Shown here: positions 37,198 to 46,924 of the stretch, piece by piece
How the letters are laid out: every line of letters begins with the position of its first letter
Numbering within the stretch: the stretch's first letter is position 1
Assembly: GCF_001311375.1 (NCBI RefSeq)
Contig: NZ_BBAS01000003.1
Location: 54,012 to 118,011 of the forward strand
Length of the DNA: 64,000 nucleotides
Source: Limosilactobacillus equigenerosi DSM 18793 = JCM 14505
GTDB lineage: Bacteria > Bacillota > Bacilli > Lactobacillales > Lactobacillaceae
Direction: 5' to 3'
The notes under the pieces: generated by a model
What the model was told of the DNA's origin: nothing
Databases searched by the model: none
The model's input: only the letters and a program-made list of their open reading frames with translations
Translations under genes and position numbers: made by a program

Positions 37198-37392
37198 ATG
37201 TCAGTCAAACTACGCCGGGTCGGAACATCAAATGTTCTGACGGTACCATTTTTTATTCATACGGATTGCAAAGAATACAATGTTTTCGTGGGTACTGATG
37301 GGGCGATTATTTATATTCCAACCCAAACTAACGATACGGAGTTGCAACGTTTGGCACGTAAACATGGAGCCGTCTTACCATATCGGTTTTAA
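37198..37392 (+). CDS. AbrB/MazE-like small DNA-binding protein, second copy (orphan)
   Basis: A 64-aa protein beginning MSVKLRRVGTSNVLTVPFFI, closely related to the protein at 30120-30305. The C-terminal half is more divergent (IYIPTQTNDTELQRLARKHG). No toxin partner follows; a terminator does. AGAAGGTGG lies before the ATG at 37198; an upstream in-frame ATG lies on the -10 box and is not credible. Confidence 0.6.
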   Translation: MSVKLRRVGTSNVLTVPFFIHTDCKEYNVFVGTDGAIIYIPTQTNDTELQRLARKHGAVLPYRF

Positions 37393-37426
37393 TTCCAATT
37401 TAGGAATACAGACTTGCTCAATGCAC

Positions 37427-37468
37427 AATAAACCGGAGAACGTCAGTTGATGTTCCCCGGTTTATTTT
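37427..37468 (+). terminator. Terminator after the second AbrB-like gene
   Basis: AATAAACCGG-GAAC pairs with GTTC-CCGGTTTATT, then TTTTT. Confidence 0.85.
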
Positions 37469-37525
37469 TAGCCTTAAATTCGCTACAATGAACAAGTGAA
37501 TTTGACAGCTAAAGGAGTAATTGGC

Positions 37526-38355
37526 ATGAAAATGAAAAAAAATTATTACGGCTCGCAATGACCTTGTTAGTCGCCAGTGGGATTGGTGGCGTGGCTACGG
37601 GACATAATCCCGTTAATTTAGTTCACCAAGGAGCAACGAACCTGACCCGGTCAACGACGACCGAAGCAGCTACCATGACGCCGCCTAGTGAAGCGCTGGC
37701 TAAAAGTGTTCTAACGCCAGCCGTGACCAAACAATTGGGTGGATCAGTCCAATGGAATAGGGCCGGGGCGTTTATCATTAATGGCAATCAGCCCAATTTA
37801 AACGCGAAAATTAACGCTGCTCCCTATGCTGTTAATCGTCTCGATGACCAAGGGCGAGCATGGCAAGGGGATGCGTGGTTGAATAAGTCAACGCGCCAAT
37901 ATCGAAGCCGAGAAGAAACGGGGCAAGGACGGACGTATTGGCGACCTAAAGGCTTTTTACAAGCAAGTCACTTAGCTAACGGTCCCAATCATGCGTATGA
38001 TCGTGGTCATTTGCTGGGGTATGCGTTAGTTGGCAATCTGCGTGGCTTTGATGCGTCGGAAAGTAACCCCAAGAATATTGCTACTCAAACGGCGTGGGCG
38101 AATGAAGCGCGGGCGCAAAATTCCACTGGACAAAATTATTACGAAGGCCTCGTCCGGCGTGCCTTGGACCAAAATAAGCAAGTTCGTTACCGGGTAACTA
38201 ATATTTATAATGGTGATAATTTAGTGCCGTCCGGCGCGCACTTGGAGGCGTTATCAGCTGATGGGTCAGTGGCCTTTAATGTCTTTGTTCCCAATGTACA
38301 ACCAAATATTCGGATTAATTATGCGACTGGTGCGGTAACGGCCGTAAAACCATAA
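37526..38355 (+). CDS. Secreted DNA/RNA non-specific endonuclease (one frameshift)
   Basis: About 276 aa. The N-terminus is a signal peptide once the frame break in the A-run near 37540 is repaired (MKMKKLLRLAMTLLVASGIG). The nuclease domain has the beta-beta-alpha metal motif YDRGHLLGYALVG with the catalytic histidine, followed by NPKNIATQTAWANEARAQN, the asparagine-containing metal helix, as in EndA/NucA family nucleases. Likely exported for nutrient scavenging or DNA processing. AAAGGAG precedes the ATG. Confidence 0.87.
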
Positions 38356-38381
38356 AATTAATTGATGAAGTAATTTGAAGT

Positions 38382-38410
38382 CGGTTAGGAAAATTCCTAG
38401 CCGTTTTTAT
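38382..38410 (+). terminator. Terminator after the nuclease gene
   Basis: CGGTTAGGA pairs with TCCTAGCCG around a 4-base loop, followed by TTTTT. Confidence 0.85.
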
Positions 38411-38509
38411 TTTCACTTGTTAGGGAGGCAGAATTAGACTTGCAAAATCGCTTCCAATCAGTGAAAATAGAAGATAAACGAAAAATTTTGAACGAAGGGA
38501 ATTGTGCCA

Positions 38510-40784
38510 ATGGCCACGAAACAAATTCAACGGATTAACGTGTTGCATAATGGGCAACCAGCTCAATTGGCAATTGAAGAAATCTTTGATGCCGTAACGT
38601 ATCCAAACTTACAAGCAATTACGGGACAAATCGAACCAGAATTTGCCAACCAATATTTAGGGGATTTTTTTACAAGCTAATTTAATCTTAGGGGACCAAG
38701 CATTAGCAACGAGTTTGTCCAAAGATGATACGTTGACGAAGGATGCGATCTTAACTGCGATGCTTCAAGTCGCAACGAAGACGGCGGCGAAGCTCTTCCA
38801 AGCATTTAGTAGTCAATTACAAGTGAATGTGTTAGCGGATGTCTTTCAATTAAAAACAGCGCCAACGCAAGCTTTACATTCACGATATGTATTATTATCG
38901 AATCCGACCACGGAAGCTAAGCGGGTGGTATTAGGAATTAATAATTTTGCCACGGCTAGTTTTACAGCTGATCACAACCAAGTGGAAACCATCCTCATCT
39001 TTGACGATGCGCAATTGTTTGATCAATTACAGGCTAACTTTACCGATCAAGTATTACCATTAGTGACGAATCTCTTTAGTGCTGACTTATTGAAGGCAGC
39101 TGAAACGCAAATGAAGGCGGCTAAGGATACTAAGAATCCGGTGGTAATTTTAGATAATGAAACGACGGATGCCTTAGTGGAAAGTGAGTTAACCGAATTA
39201 TTAGCGACCACGGTTGATGAGCATGTTAAGGCAGGGGTCTTAGATAAACAAGCCCCATTAGCGATGCGGAATGCAACGATTAATCGAACGCGGGAACGGG
39301 AAAGCGAACAACGCTTAATTATGCAACGGGATATGTTGTTGCAATTAGAAAAAGAGGCGGTGTCACCACGGGCGGAACAACCAGGCATGCGGGCCAAAAG
39401 TCAAATTGCCAAAAAAGTCCAAGCCGCCTTGGCACAAGCAATCTCACCCGAAGATTTAGCGGTGGAAAAGAAGTACACTACTTACTTATACGACCGGCCA
39501 ATGGAACGGGATTTGGCCAATGGACAAACTGGTTTGTACACGCCCAGTGATACTGGTGACTTTGCCTTGCCATTTGGGCAACGGGCGAGCGAAGCAGAAA
39601 TTAAGGCGGGGTTAAAACAAATTGATGCCGTCATGCAAGGGTACCAAAAGTATGTAGTTGATTATGATGACGACTACGGGAAGCGGTTCTTTGAAGCGAT
39701 TCTGTATGGATTTACGGCCCCATACTTATGGGAAATTCGGACGAAAGCGAGTCTGAACCCTGAAGATGGTAATGATGTGCCAAACTTCTTAATCCTAGGG
39801 GCCACGGCCGGGTCAGGTAAGTCAACGTTGTTACGAATTATTAACCAATTAACGTGGGGCACGGATCAAGCGATGATTGACTTTGGGACAATTTATCCCG
39901 CTGATGCCGCTCAACGTAAAGCCAAGACCGTCCAAGCTTTAGAAGCGTACATGAAGCAAGATAGTACGTATCCGGTCTTAGTGGATGAAATCGAACCATA
40001 CTTCTTCCAACAACCACAATACAGTCGGCACTTGGTAGTTGATACGATGAATGAATTAATCAACCGACCAAAGGCGATTGCACCATTGATTGGGACGACT
40101 AATTACAATGGGAGTTTCTCGATGGTCCGGGAAGCGGCCCGGCGGTCATATTATTTACAACTCGATAAAGTGATTGACGCCGATCAAAAAGAAGCCGCTA
40201 CGCAATACATTTATGAAGTCCGGCAACAATTAGACAACAAACTCTTTAAGGATTTTGTGGTCCGGATGGCCGAAAAGTTAGCGGATGATGACACAAATTG
40301 GCGTCAATTCGGGGACAATAAACAACTGGACTTCTTAGCGGTCACGCGGGATATTTTCCGTGATTACTACCAAGCGGCCAAAATGAGTGTGCCAAGTTAC
40401 CTTGGCGATGGCTTATGTGATGATTTCCGTGAAACCGCCCGGAATAAGTGGGCGAAGTTGTACTTAACCCAAATGGAAGACTTTGTTTATCGGCAAGAAA
40501 ACAACAGTTTAGTGTTTGATATTACGAAGTTGAATTCATTTAACGGATTTGGGGCTGAAGCGAGCGAAGAATACCGGAATTCCTTACCAATTGAATTATG
40601 TGTTGATGGGATTAATGGGAAGACTGGAAAGTTTGTGGAAATGAAAGCGACGGACTTCTTTAACTGGATCGGGGTTGAACCTAACCTTAAAACTACCACG
40701 CATGACAATGGAACTGTGAAGACCACGACGACGGCCAAACCAAAGAAGAAAGGATTCTGGGCACGGTTATTCGGTGGTAATTAG
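38510..40784 (+). CDS. PLD-like and P-loop ATPase fusion protein (one frameshift)
   Basis: About 757 aa. The N-terminal third holds HSRYVLLSN ... KRVVLGINNFATASF ... ILIFDD, resembling a phospholipase-D-type half domain whose HxK motif is degenerate (HSR). After a helical linker comes an ATPase: Walker A ILGATAGSGKSTLLRII, Walker B YPVLVDEIEPYFFQ and the sensor-like PLIGTTNYNGSF. The C-terminus ends in a basic KPKKKGFWARLF tail, perhaps membrane-associated. The frame breaks in a T-run near 38670. I do not recognise the family; a role at the membrane or in nucleic acid handling is possible. Monocistronic. Confidence 0.6.
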
Positions 40785-40854
40785 TAGTATGCTAATCAAA
40801 ACACGTTAACCGAACCTTCGGGATATCCTGGTCCGATGGTTAGTTGATAAGACA

Positions 40855-40890
40855 AAATAAGGCTCCCAAATTGGCGGGAGCCTTATTTAC
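40855..40890. terminator. Bidirectional terminator
   Basis: AAATAAGGCTCCC pairs with GGGAGCCTTATTT between convergent genes. Confidence 0.85.
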
Positions 40891-41131
40891 TAGAATTTGA
40901 TAATAATTTACCAATGATTGGTAAATGTTGAGTTGTTTTAATTAATTTTTGGTACCACGCTTGGTGATGTAACCAACGTTCAAAGCGTGGAGAGGCTTTG
41001 GCTAAACAAAAAAGCGCAAAGATAAAGAATGGAATTTGGGGAATGATGGGTAAAACGAGCCCAATTGCTCCTCCGACAAGACTGATTGATCCTAAGAGCG
41101 ACCAAAGAAAGCGTGAAAGTAATAAATTCAT
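40883..41131 (-). CDS. DUF454 (YbaN-like) small membrane protein
   Basis: An 82-aa protein with two hydrophobic helices and the DUF454 pattern: LLGSISLVGGAIGLVLPIIPQIPFFI, then FCLAKASPRFERWLHHQAWYQ. Inner-membrane protein of unknown function. Monocistronic. Confidence 0.8.
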   Translation of the reverse strand: MNLLLSRFLWSLLGSISLVGGAIGLVLPIIPQIPFFIFALFCLAKASPRFERWLHHQAWYQKLIKTTQHLPIIGKLLSNSSK

Positions 41132-41296
41132 TCAACATCACCCGCCTTTATTTTGAAGTTAATTAATTATAGCGTGTTAGCGATGAGAATGATACTGATT
41201 TATTGAAGCTTTAAGAAGTCTTAAAACTATTCGCATTCCCTGTTAATGATACGGTATAATTAATAGGATACGAATATTTGAGAGGGGGACGATAAA

Positions 41297-42092
41297 ATGT
41301 TAATGGTACCAGCACCGCTGAAACCGGCGTTACAGGATTTGGCAACGGTTACCCCGCCAGCCGAGGCAACGCAAAATTGGGTTCTGCGGACGGTTCAAGT
41401 CGGTCAATTATCATGGGTAATTGCGTTACACGTTGAATCAAAGTTACCACTGATTTTGCCAAGCTTTGATATTTTGCAAGTGTCACCAGTGATGGTGTTC
41501 GAGCAAGGGATTGCGGGACTGTTTAATCGAGCTGAGATTGATTTTACCAAGCGACTGAAATTTTTACGGGACTTTGAAAAACAAGGGTTGCAAGTTGCTA
41601 ATATGACCGGGGATTTTCAAGTTGAACGGGTGTTGCAATTTTATCGGTCGCAAATGATTGACCAACCAATTGTTGGGATTGCGGACTTAGAAGAAGAAGC
41701 TGGCTTATTAGAACGCCTTGTGTCAGCGTCGATTGAATTGGGGAAATTGTGGCGTGATCCGCAAACCAAGCAAACGGCCTGGCAAGCATTCAAGACGAGC
41801 TTTGAACAGGTTGAAGCTGATGATGACATTAATCGGATGTTGGCAGCGATGGTTAAAAAAAGTTCAAGCTGAAGCTGTTAGTGCCCGGAACAGTGAAATT
41901 GCGACGGATGATTTAGATCATTATATGAAACAAATTCTTTGGATGTTGCATGTTTTAATGGATGATCCTAGATCTGGTGCGCAACAACTACGCGACTTTA
42001 GTCTAAATTTAGACGCCGAGGCGCGGCTGACGATTCAAAAGGAATTGAGAGAGTTGAAGACAGTTTATGAAGAACCGAACTTGGATGATTAG
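41297..42092 (+). CDS. Conserved protein of unknown function (one frameshift)
   Basis: About 265 aa, soluble, mixed alpha/beta N-terminus (LSWVIALHVESKLPLILPSFD) and helical C-terminus. The frame breaks in the A-run near 41860. No catalytic motif was recognised. GAGAGGGG precedes the ATG. Its 3' end overlaps the start of the following hydrolase gene by 26 bases, suggesting translational coupling. Confidence 0.6.
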
Positions 42093-43130
42093 TTTCTTAG
42101 TGGGTGTTTTAATGAGTAATGCGGCCGTAGTTCCAGCCCAGGCGGCGACTAAATCCGTTCCCGCAACGGATGCGGCAACCGTTAAGCGCATTAAACAAAC
42201 ATTAGCAGATGAACACGTGAATGGGGTGGTCGTGGTTAATGGCCAGCATAACCAGCCCGAAGTAATTATGAATACGGTCGCTGGGGCGCAGGGAAACCAT
42301 AAATTAACCGGGAATAGTCTCTTTCCGATTGCCTCGTTGAACAAGTCCTTTACGGGGATTGGGATTCAACGCTTGCTTAATCAGGGAAAGTTAAAACGTG
42401 ATGCTAAGTTGGCCAAGTTTTTCCCACAAACCCCGAATGCGGCCAATATTACTGTTGACCAATTGTCAAAGCATACCAGTGATTTGCAAGACATTGCCCA
42501 AGATAGTCCCAAAATAATGAAATCGGATCGGCAACGTCTTAATTTTGCCCAACATAATGTGACGGCGACCGGGAAATATACGTGGACGTACACGAATGCC
42601 AATTATGCGTTATTAGCTGGGATTTTAAGTCGTTTGACGCATGAAAGTTATGAAGATTGGGTGCAAACGAACATTATTAAGCGCGCGCACTTAACCCATA
42701 CGAAACATTATGATGAAGTGAATGCCAACCAAATTGCGTGGGGGATGAATGCGGACAATGGGCCCACAACGTTGGATAAATTGCAAAAGACGATGACCGT
42801 CATGTATGGAGCGGGGGATTACTTTGTTTCGGCAGCTGATTATTGGAAGTACGTAACGGCATTTAATGCGGGAAAGTTAGTTAAGTTAGATACCGTGACG
42901 AAGCAAATTAACCCGAATGGATCGGAATTTCAATATATTGATGGGTTTTACTTTAGTCCCACTGGTAAGTATTGTGCTTACGGATCATATAGCAATGTCT
43001 TTAATTCCGCTGTTTTTTTTCAAATTATCATACAAAACAATCGTTAGTCATGTATACTAACAACATTCCTTATTTACAAAGTAAGGACTTAGCCAATCGG
43101 CTAGCAGCCATTTATTATCATGAACAATAA
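42067..43130 (+). CDS. Secreted serine hydrolase, beta-lactamase class C fold (one frameshift)
   Basis: About 354 aa with a Sec signal peptide (SFLVGVLMSNAAVVPAQAA). The penicillin-binding fold motifs are present: SxxK in FPIASLNKSF and YxN in TWTYTNANYALL. The third KTG-type motif is not obvious and may be the GSYSN region near the end. It probably acts on cell-wall peptides or related substrates outside the cell. The frame breaks in a T-run near 43015. It overlaps the previous gene. Confidence 0.82.
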
Positions 43131-43148
43131 TTGAGGAGGACTCGGAAA

Positions 43149-43645
43149 ATGCAAAATAGTAACTTTAAGTATCCCGACACTGCCGCCTTTAACTTTGTGG
43201 TGGAGCACTTGGAATCACGGGGCGTTGAATTACGCGAATTAAGTAATTTAGCTATGAAATGCAAAAAGATTTTGCGGAATTAGGGACGCCAGATGAGTAT
43301 TACGAAGCTTTAATTGATGTTTTGCATAAACGCGAGCTCCTCAATGATGCGATGGTGGCGTTAGAATTAGATCGGTTAGCGCAAACGAATCAATTAGCCG
43401 AACCATTGTTGTCCATTGTTAAAAATGATGCCGGGGTCTTCGGGGCTGATGAAGCACTGGCCCTCGGAATTGCAAATATTTACGGCACGATTGGGGTCAC
43501 GAATTACGGTTACCTTGATCGGGTCAAAAAGGATGTCATTAAACGCTTTGATGAAAATGATGATCAAGTGGCGACGTTTATTGACGATATTTTAGGGGCG
43601 ATTGTTGCTGCTGTGTGCGGGAAAATGGCCCATCGCTACGCCTAA
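43149..43645 (+). CDS. pgpA: Phosphatidylglycerophosphatase A (one frameshift)
   Basis: About 165 aa of the PgpA/YutG family, dephosphorylating phosphatidylglycerol phosphate. The ALALGIANIYGTIGVTNYGYLDR and DDQVATFIDDILGAIVAAVCGKMAHR segments are typical. The frame breaks near 43250 (SNLA then EMQKDFAEL). AGGAGG precedes the ATG. Confidence 0.83.
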
Positions 43646-43669
43646 TTACGACGAAACGAGGAAATAAAT

Positions 43670-45292
43670 TTGATTACTGTTACTGATATGAGCCTGAACT
43701 TATCAGGTAAGACACTTTATCACGATGTGAACTTGAAGTTTACTCCTGGCAATTGTTATGGGGTGATTGGAGCCAACGGGGCGGGGAAATCAACCTTTTT
43801 AAAGCTGTTATCGGGGCAATTGACGCCGACAACGGGGAACATTAGTATTGATCCGCACGAACGGATGAGCCAATTAGTCCAAGACCACTTCGCCTTTGAT
43901 GACTTCACGGTGATGCAAACGGTGATCCAAGGGCATAAGGAACTTTACCGCGTGATGCAAGCAAAAGATGCTTTATACGCGAAACCGGATTTCAGCGATG
44001 AAGATGGACTCAAAGTGGCGGAATTAGAAGCTGAATTTGCCGAAATGGACGGTTGGAATGCCGAAGCGAACGCCAGCCAATTATTGCAATCATTAGGGAT
44101 TCCAGAAAGTGTCCACGACACTTCGATGGCTGAATTACCTGAAGCAGATAAGGTGAAGGTCTTACTGGCGCAAGCCTTGTTTGATGATCCGGATATCTTG
44201 TTACTGGACGAACCGACTAACGGGTTGGATGTCCACACCATTAGCTGGTTAGAAAATTTCTTGGCTGATTACGACAAGATTGTGATTGTGGTTTCTCACG
44301 ACCGGCACTTCTTAAACCAAGTTTGTACGCAAATGTGTGACGTGGACTTTGGCCAAATCAAGCTTTTTGTGGGGAACTATGATTTCTGGTATGAATCGAG
44401 TCAATTGGCAGCGCAATTAGCAGCCAATCAAAATGCCAAGAAGGAAGAAAAGATTAAGGAACTCCAAGCCTTTATCGCGCGGTTCTCAGCTAACGCCTCC
44501 AAGCATAAGCAAGCTACGTCCCGGAAGAAGCAATTAGAAAAGATTACGTTGGATGACATTAAACCATCATTGCGGAAGTATCCATACGTTAAATTTACCC
44601 AAGATCGGGAACTCGGGAACGACTTATTAAAGGTTGAAAATGTTTCATATACGCTGGACGGCGAAAAGATTTTGGACAATGTGTCCTTCTTAATTCGTCC
44701 CGGTGAAAAGGTGGCCTTCTTGTCAAAGGATGATATGACGACGACGGTGATGCTCCAAATTATTGCCGGGGCCTTGGAACCTGATGAAGGTACGGTCACG
44801 TGGGGGCAAACGGCGAGTCGGAATTACATGCCAAAGGATTTGAATGCGGCCTTTGATAATGATGAATTAACGATTATTGATTGGTTACGCCAATTTGCGT
44901 CCAAGGAACAAAATGATAATACGTTCTTGCGGGGCTTCTTAGGCAAGATGTTGTTTACGGGTGAAGAAATTGATAAGCAAATCAAGGTCTTGTCCGGGGG
45001 TGAAAAAGTGCGGTGTCAATTAGCCAAGTTGATGCTCCAACAAGCCAACACTTTAATCATGGATGATCCAACCAACCACTTGGATTTGGAATCTATCACG
45101 TCCTTAAACGATGCAATGGTTGATTTTAAGGGATCAATCTTCTTTACTAGTCATGACCATGACTTTATTAACACGATTGCCAACCATATTATTGAACTTG
45201 GACCAAAGGGTTACTTAAACCGGCCTGACATGACGTATGATGAATACTTAGAACATGAAACGGTTCAAGAACAATTAAATGAAATTTACTAA
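43670..45292 (+). CDS. ABC-F family ATP-binding protein
   Basis: A 540-aa soluble protein with two ABC domains, typical of ribosome-acting ABC-F proteins (YkpA/YbiT group). Domain 1 has Walker A IGANGAGKST and Walker B ILLLDEPTNGLD, but the signature that should read LSGGEK is LPEADK. Domain 2 has a divergent Walker A region (LSKDDMTTTVML) and an intact signature LSGGEKVRCQLAKLML. A linker of about 80 residues with many Lys/Ala lies between. It begins with TTG at 43670, 8 bases after GAGG. Confidence 0.85.
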   Translation: MITVTDMSLNLSGKTLYHDVNLKFTPGNCYGVIGANGAGKSTFLKLLSGQLTPTTGNISIDPHERMSQLVQDHFAFDDFTVMQTVIQGHKELYRVMQAKDALYAKPDFSDEDGLKVAELEAEFAEMDGWNAEANASQLLQSLGIPESVHDTSMAELPEADKVKVLLAQALFDDPDILLLDEPTNGLDVHTISWLENFLADYDKIVIVVSHDRHFLNQVCTQMCDVDFGQIKLFVGNYDFWYESSQLAAQLAANQNAKKEEKIKELQAFIARFSANASKHKQATSRKKQLEKITLDDIKPSLRKYPYVKFTQDRELGNDLLKVENVSYTLDGEKILDNVSFLIRPGEKVAFLSKDDMTTTVMLQIIAGALEPDEGTVTWGQTASRNYMPKDLNAAFDNDELTIIDWLRQFASKEQNDNTFLRGFLGKMLFTGEEIDKQIKVLSGGEKVRCQLAKLMLQQANTLIMDDPTNHLDLESITSLNDAMVDFKGSIFFTSHDHDFINTIANHIIELGPKGYLNRPDMTYDEYLEHETVQEQLNEIY

Positions 45293-45299
45293 TGATGAA

Positions 45300-45328
45300 C
45301 AGCTCGGTTAATGGCCGGGCTGTTTTTA
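45300..45328 (+). terminator. Terminator after the ABC-F gene
   Basis: CAGCTCGG pairs with CCGGGCTG, followed by TTTTT. Confidence 0.8.
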
Positions 45329-45455
45329 TTTGGTCAAAATTAGTTCAGTCAGTGTATTTACTTGCTAGGGACTGATTTTGAAATTTCGACTTAATTATAA
45401 TCTAAAAGGAGATTATGATAAAAAGTATTCAAATAAGATGACAGGCGGGATTAAT

Positions 45456-45560
45456 ATGAGTTCTTATGCGAAAGTGCAAGCCAATATTGATAGTAATGTA
45501 AAATTGAAGGCTGAACGAATCATTAAAGAAATTGAGAGCCTCTTTAATGGTGAGGATTAA
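45456..45560 (+). pseudogene. Truncated RelB/DinJ-like antitoxin remnant
   Basis: A 34-codon ORF with MSSYAKVQANIDSNVKLKAE and RIIKEIESLF, the N-terminal ribbon-helix-helix pattern of RelB/DinJ antitoxins, then an early stop. The usual continuation and the toxin gene are missing. Confidence 0.45.
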
Positions 45561-45659
45561 TCATATTTATACGGCGTACATTTCATGGGGCAATGGTGAG
45601 AAACTCCCCCCTATTTTAGTTTTAAAAATGAATTAAGCTTTAAAATTAGCGATAATTTG

Positions 45660-45745
45660 TTATCGGAACCGACGGGCAATGGTGGTAAGCGGTTGATCCT
45701 TTTTCCAAACGAAGTAGAGTGTGGTGGTTAGGGTTGGTGATTTAT
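45660..45745 (-). pseudogene. C-terminal fragment of a LysR-type regulator
   Basis: On the minus strand TLYFVWKKDQPLTTIARRFR followed by a stop resembles the last residues of LysR-family effector domains. No upstream coding sequence remains; it abuts a decayed hydrolase gene on the other strand. Likely a deletion scar. Confidence 0.4.
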
Positions 45746-46601
45746 ATCAACTGTAAGATCAAACCACGCCCCGTCCAGGAATCGCAGTTTGTGGACCATT
45801 TGGGGCTGTTAAGGAGCAATCAAGTGGGCTATACGCACAAGAAATGGCGAAGCGTGGTTTTGTAGCCCTGGCCTTTGATCCATCTTTTACAGGGGAATCA
45901 AGCGGTTTTCCGCGGGATATGTTCTCATTAGACATTAATATGGAAGATTTTCAAGCGGCGGTTGACTATTTAAGTAATCATCCGGCAGTTAATGCTGAAC
46001 AAGTGGTATTATTGGAATTTGTGGTTGGGGTGGTATTTCGCTCAATGCCGCTGCCAATGATCCGCGGATTAAGGCCACGGTGGCGGTTACCATGTATGAC
46101 ATGGCGCGGATTGGGGCGAATGGTTATTTTGATGCTCAAAGTGCTGATGAACGTTATGAAATGAAGGTTAAGACGGCCCAACTACGGACCAAAAAATATC
46201 AAAGCCAAGCTTTTGCCAAAGCTGGGGGTTGTCTCCCATATCCGGCGCCAGCAAATACGCCGGAATTTGTTCAACAATACATCACCTATTACAAGACGAA
46301 GCGGGGTTATCATGCTCGGTCAGTAAATTCGAATAAAGGTTGGCCGCTTCAAGCCCAAACAGGATGGGCGAATACTAAGATTCTAGTGCATCCTGAAGAT
46401 TTTAAGAATGCCGCCTTAATCGTTCATGGTGAAAAGGACCACAGTCGCTACATGGGTGAAGACACGTTTAAGAAGTTAACTGGTGATAATAAGGAATTTT
46501 ACTTAGTTCCTAATGCCACACATACTGATTTATATGATGGCGGAGACCACGAATATATTTCATTTGATAAAATCGAAGCCTTCTTAAATCAATATCTATA
46601 A
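45736..46601 (+). pseudogene. Decayed alpha/beta hydrolase (dienelactone hydrolase-like)
   Basis: Most of the hydrolase is readable: CGPFGAVKEQSSGLYAQEMA, ALAFDPSFTGESSG, the nucleophile elbow GICGWGGISLNAA (cysteine nucleophile, frame-shifted near 46012), ALIVHGEKDHSRYMGED with the acid residue and NATHTDLYDG with the histidine. The first 30 or so residues are missing and an in-frame TAA lies at 45753, so it is truncated at the 5' end beyond what one sequencing error would explain. Function is probably lost. Confidence 0.7.
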
Positions 46602-46623
46602 TTCATAGATTGTACATAAAAGA

Positions 46624-46663
46624 ATAACCCCGCAAGCTGTTAGATTAGCTTACGGGGATTTTT
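46624..46663 (+). terminator. Terminator after the hydrolase remnant
   Basis: CCCCGCAAGCT pairs with AGCTTACGGGG with one mismatch, followed by TTTTTG. Confidence 0.75.
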
Positions 46664-46708
46664 GTATGCTGAGGTTAATTAATTTTGCCTCAAGAATTTA
46701 ATTGATAA

Positions 46709-46876
46709 TAAAAAACCCACTAGCCTGGAAAGGAGCTAGTGGGCTCGGGAAGATATTGTTAGGGAGTTCAATATCTTCGGTTAGGAGTTATATGATGGTC
46801 TTTCGTTGGTAAGAAAGACCAATAGTAATTGAAACATAAAGCGTCAATCGGCTGGAATTGAATTACTCAATTCCAT
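46709..46876 (-). ncRNA. Candidate CU-rich small RNA A
   Basis: A minus-strand promoter TTGGCG (46911-46906) - 17 bases - TATCCT (46888-46883) is followed by four hairpins: GGAATTGA/TCAATTCC, TTGGTCTTTC/GAAAGACCAT, GAAGATATTG/CAATATCTTC with loop AACTCCCTAA, and terminator CCCACTAGC/GCTAGTGGG with loop TCCTTTCCAG before a T-run. The C-rich single-stranded segments (ACTCCC, CTCCT, TCCTTTCC) could pair with ribosome binding sites. No ORF inside. It lies just after the P-type ATPase gene on the same strand but has its own promoter. Confidence 0.6.
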
Positions 46877-46924
46877 GTTCTTAGGATAGCACGGTTGTTG
46901 GAGACCGCCAAATAATTAGTCATG

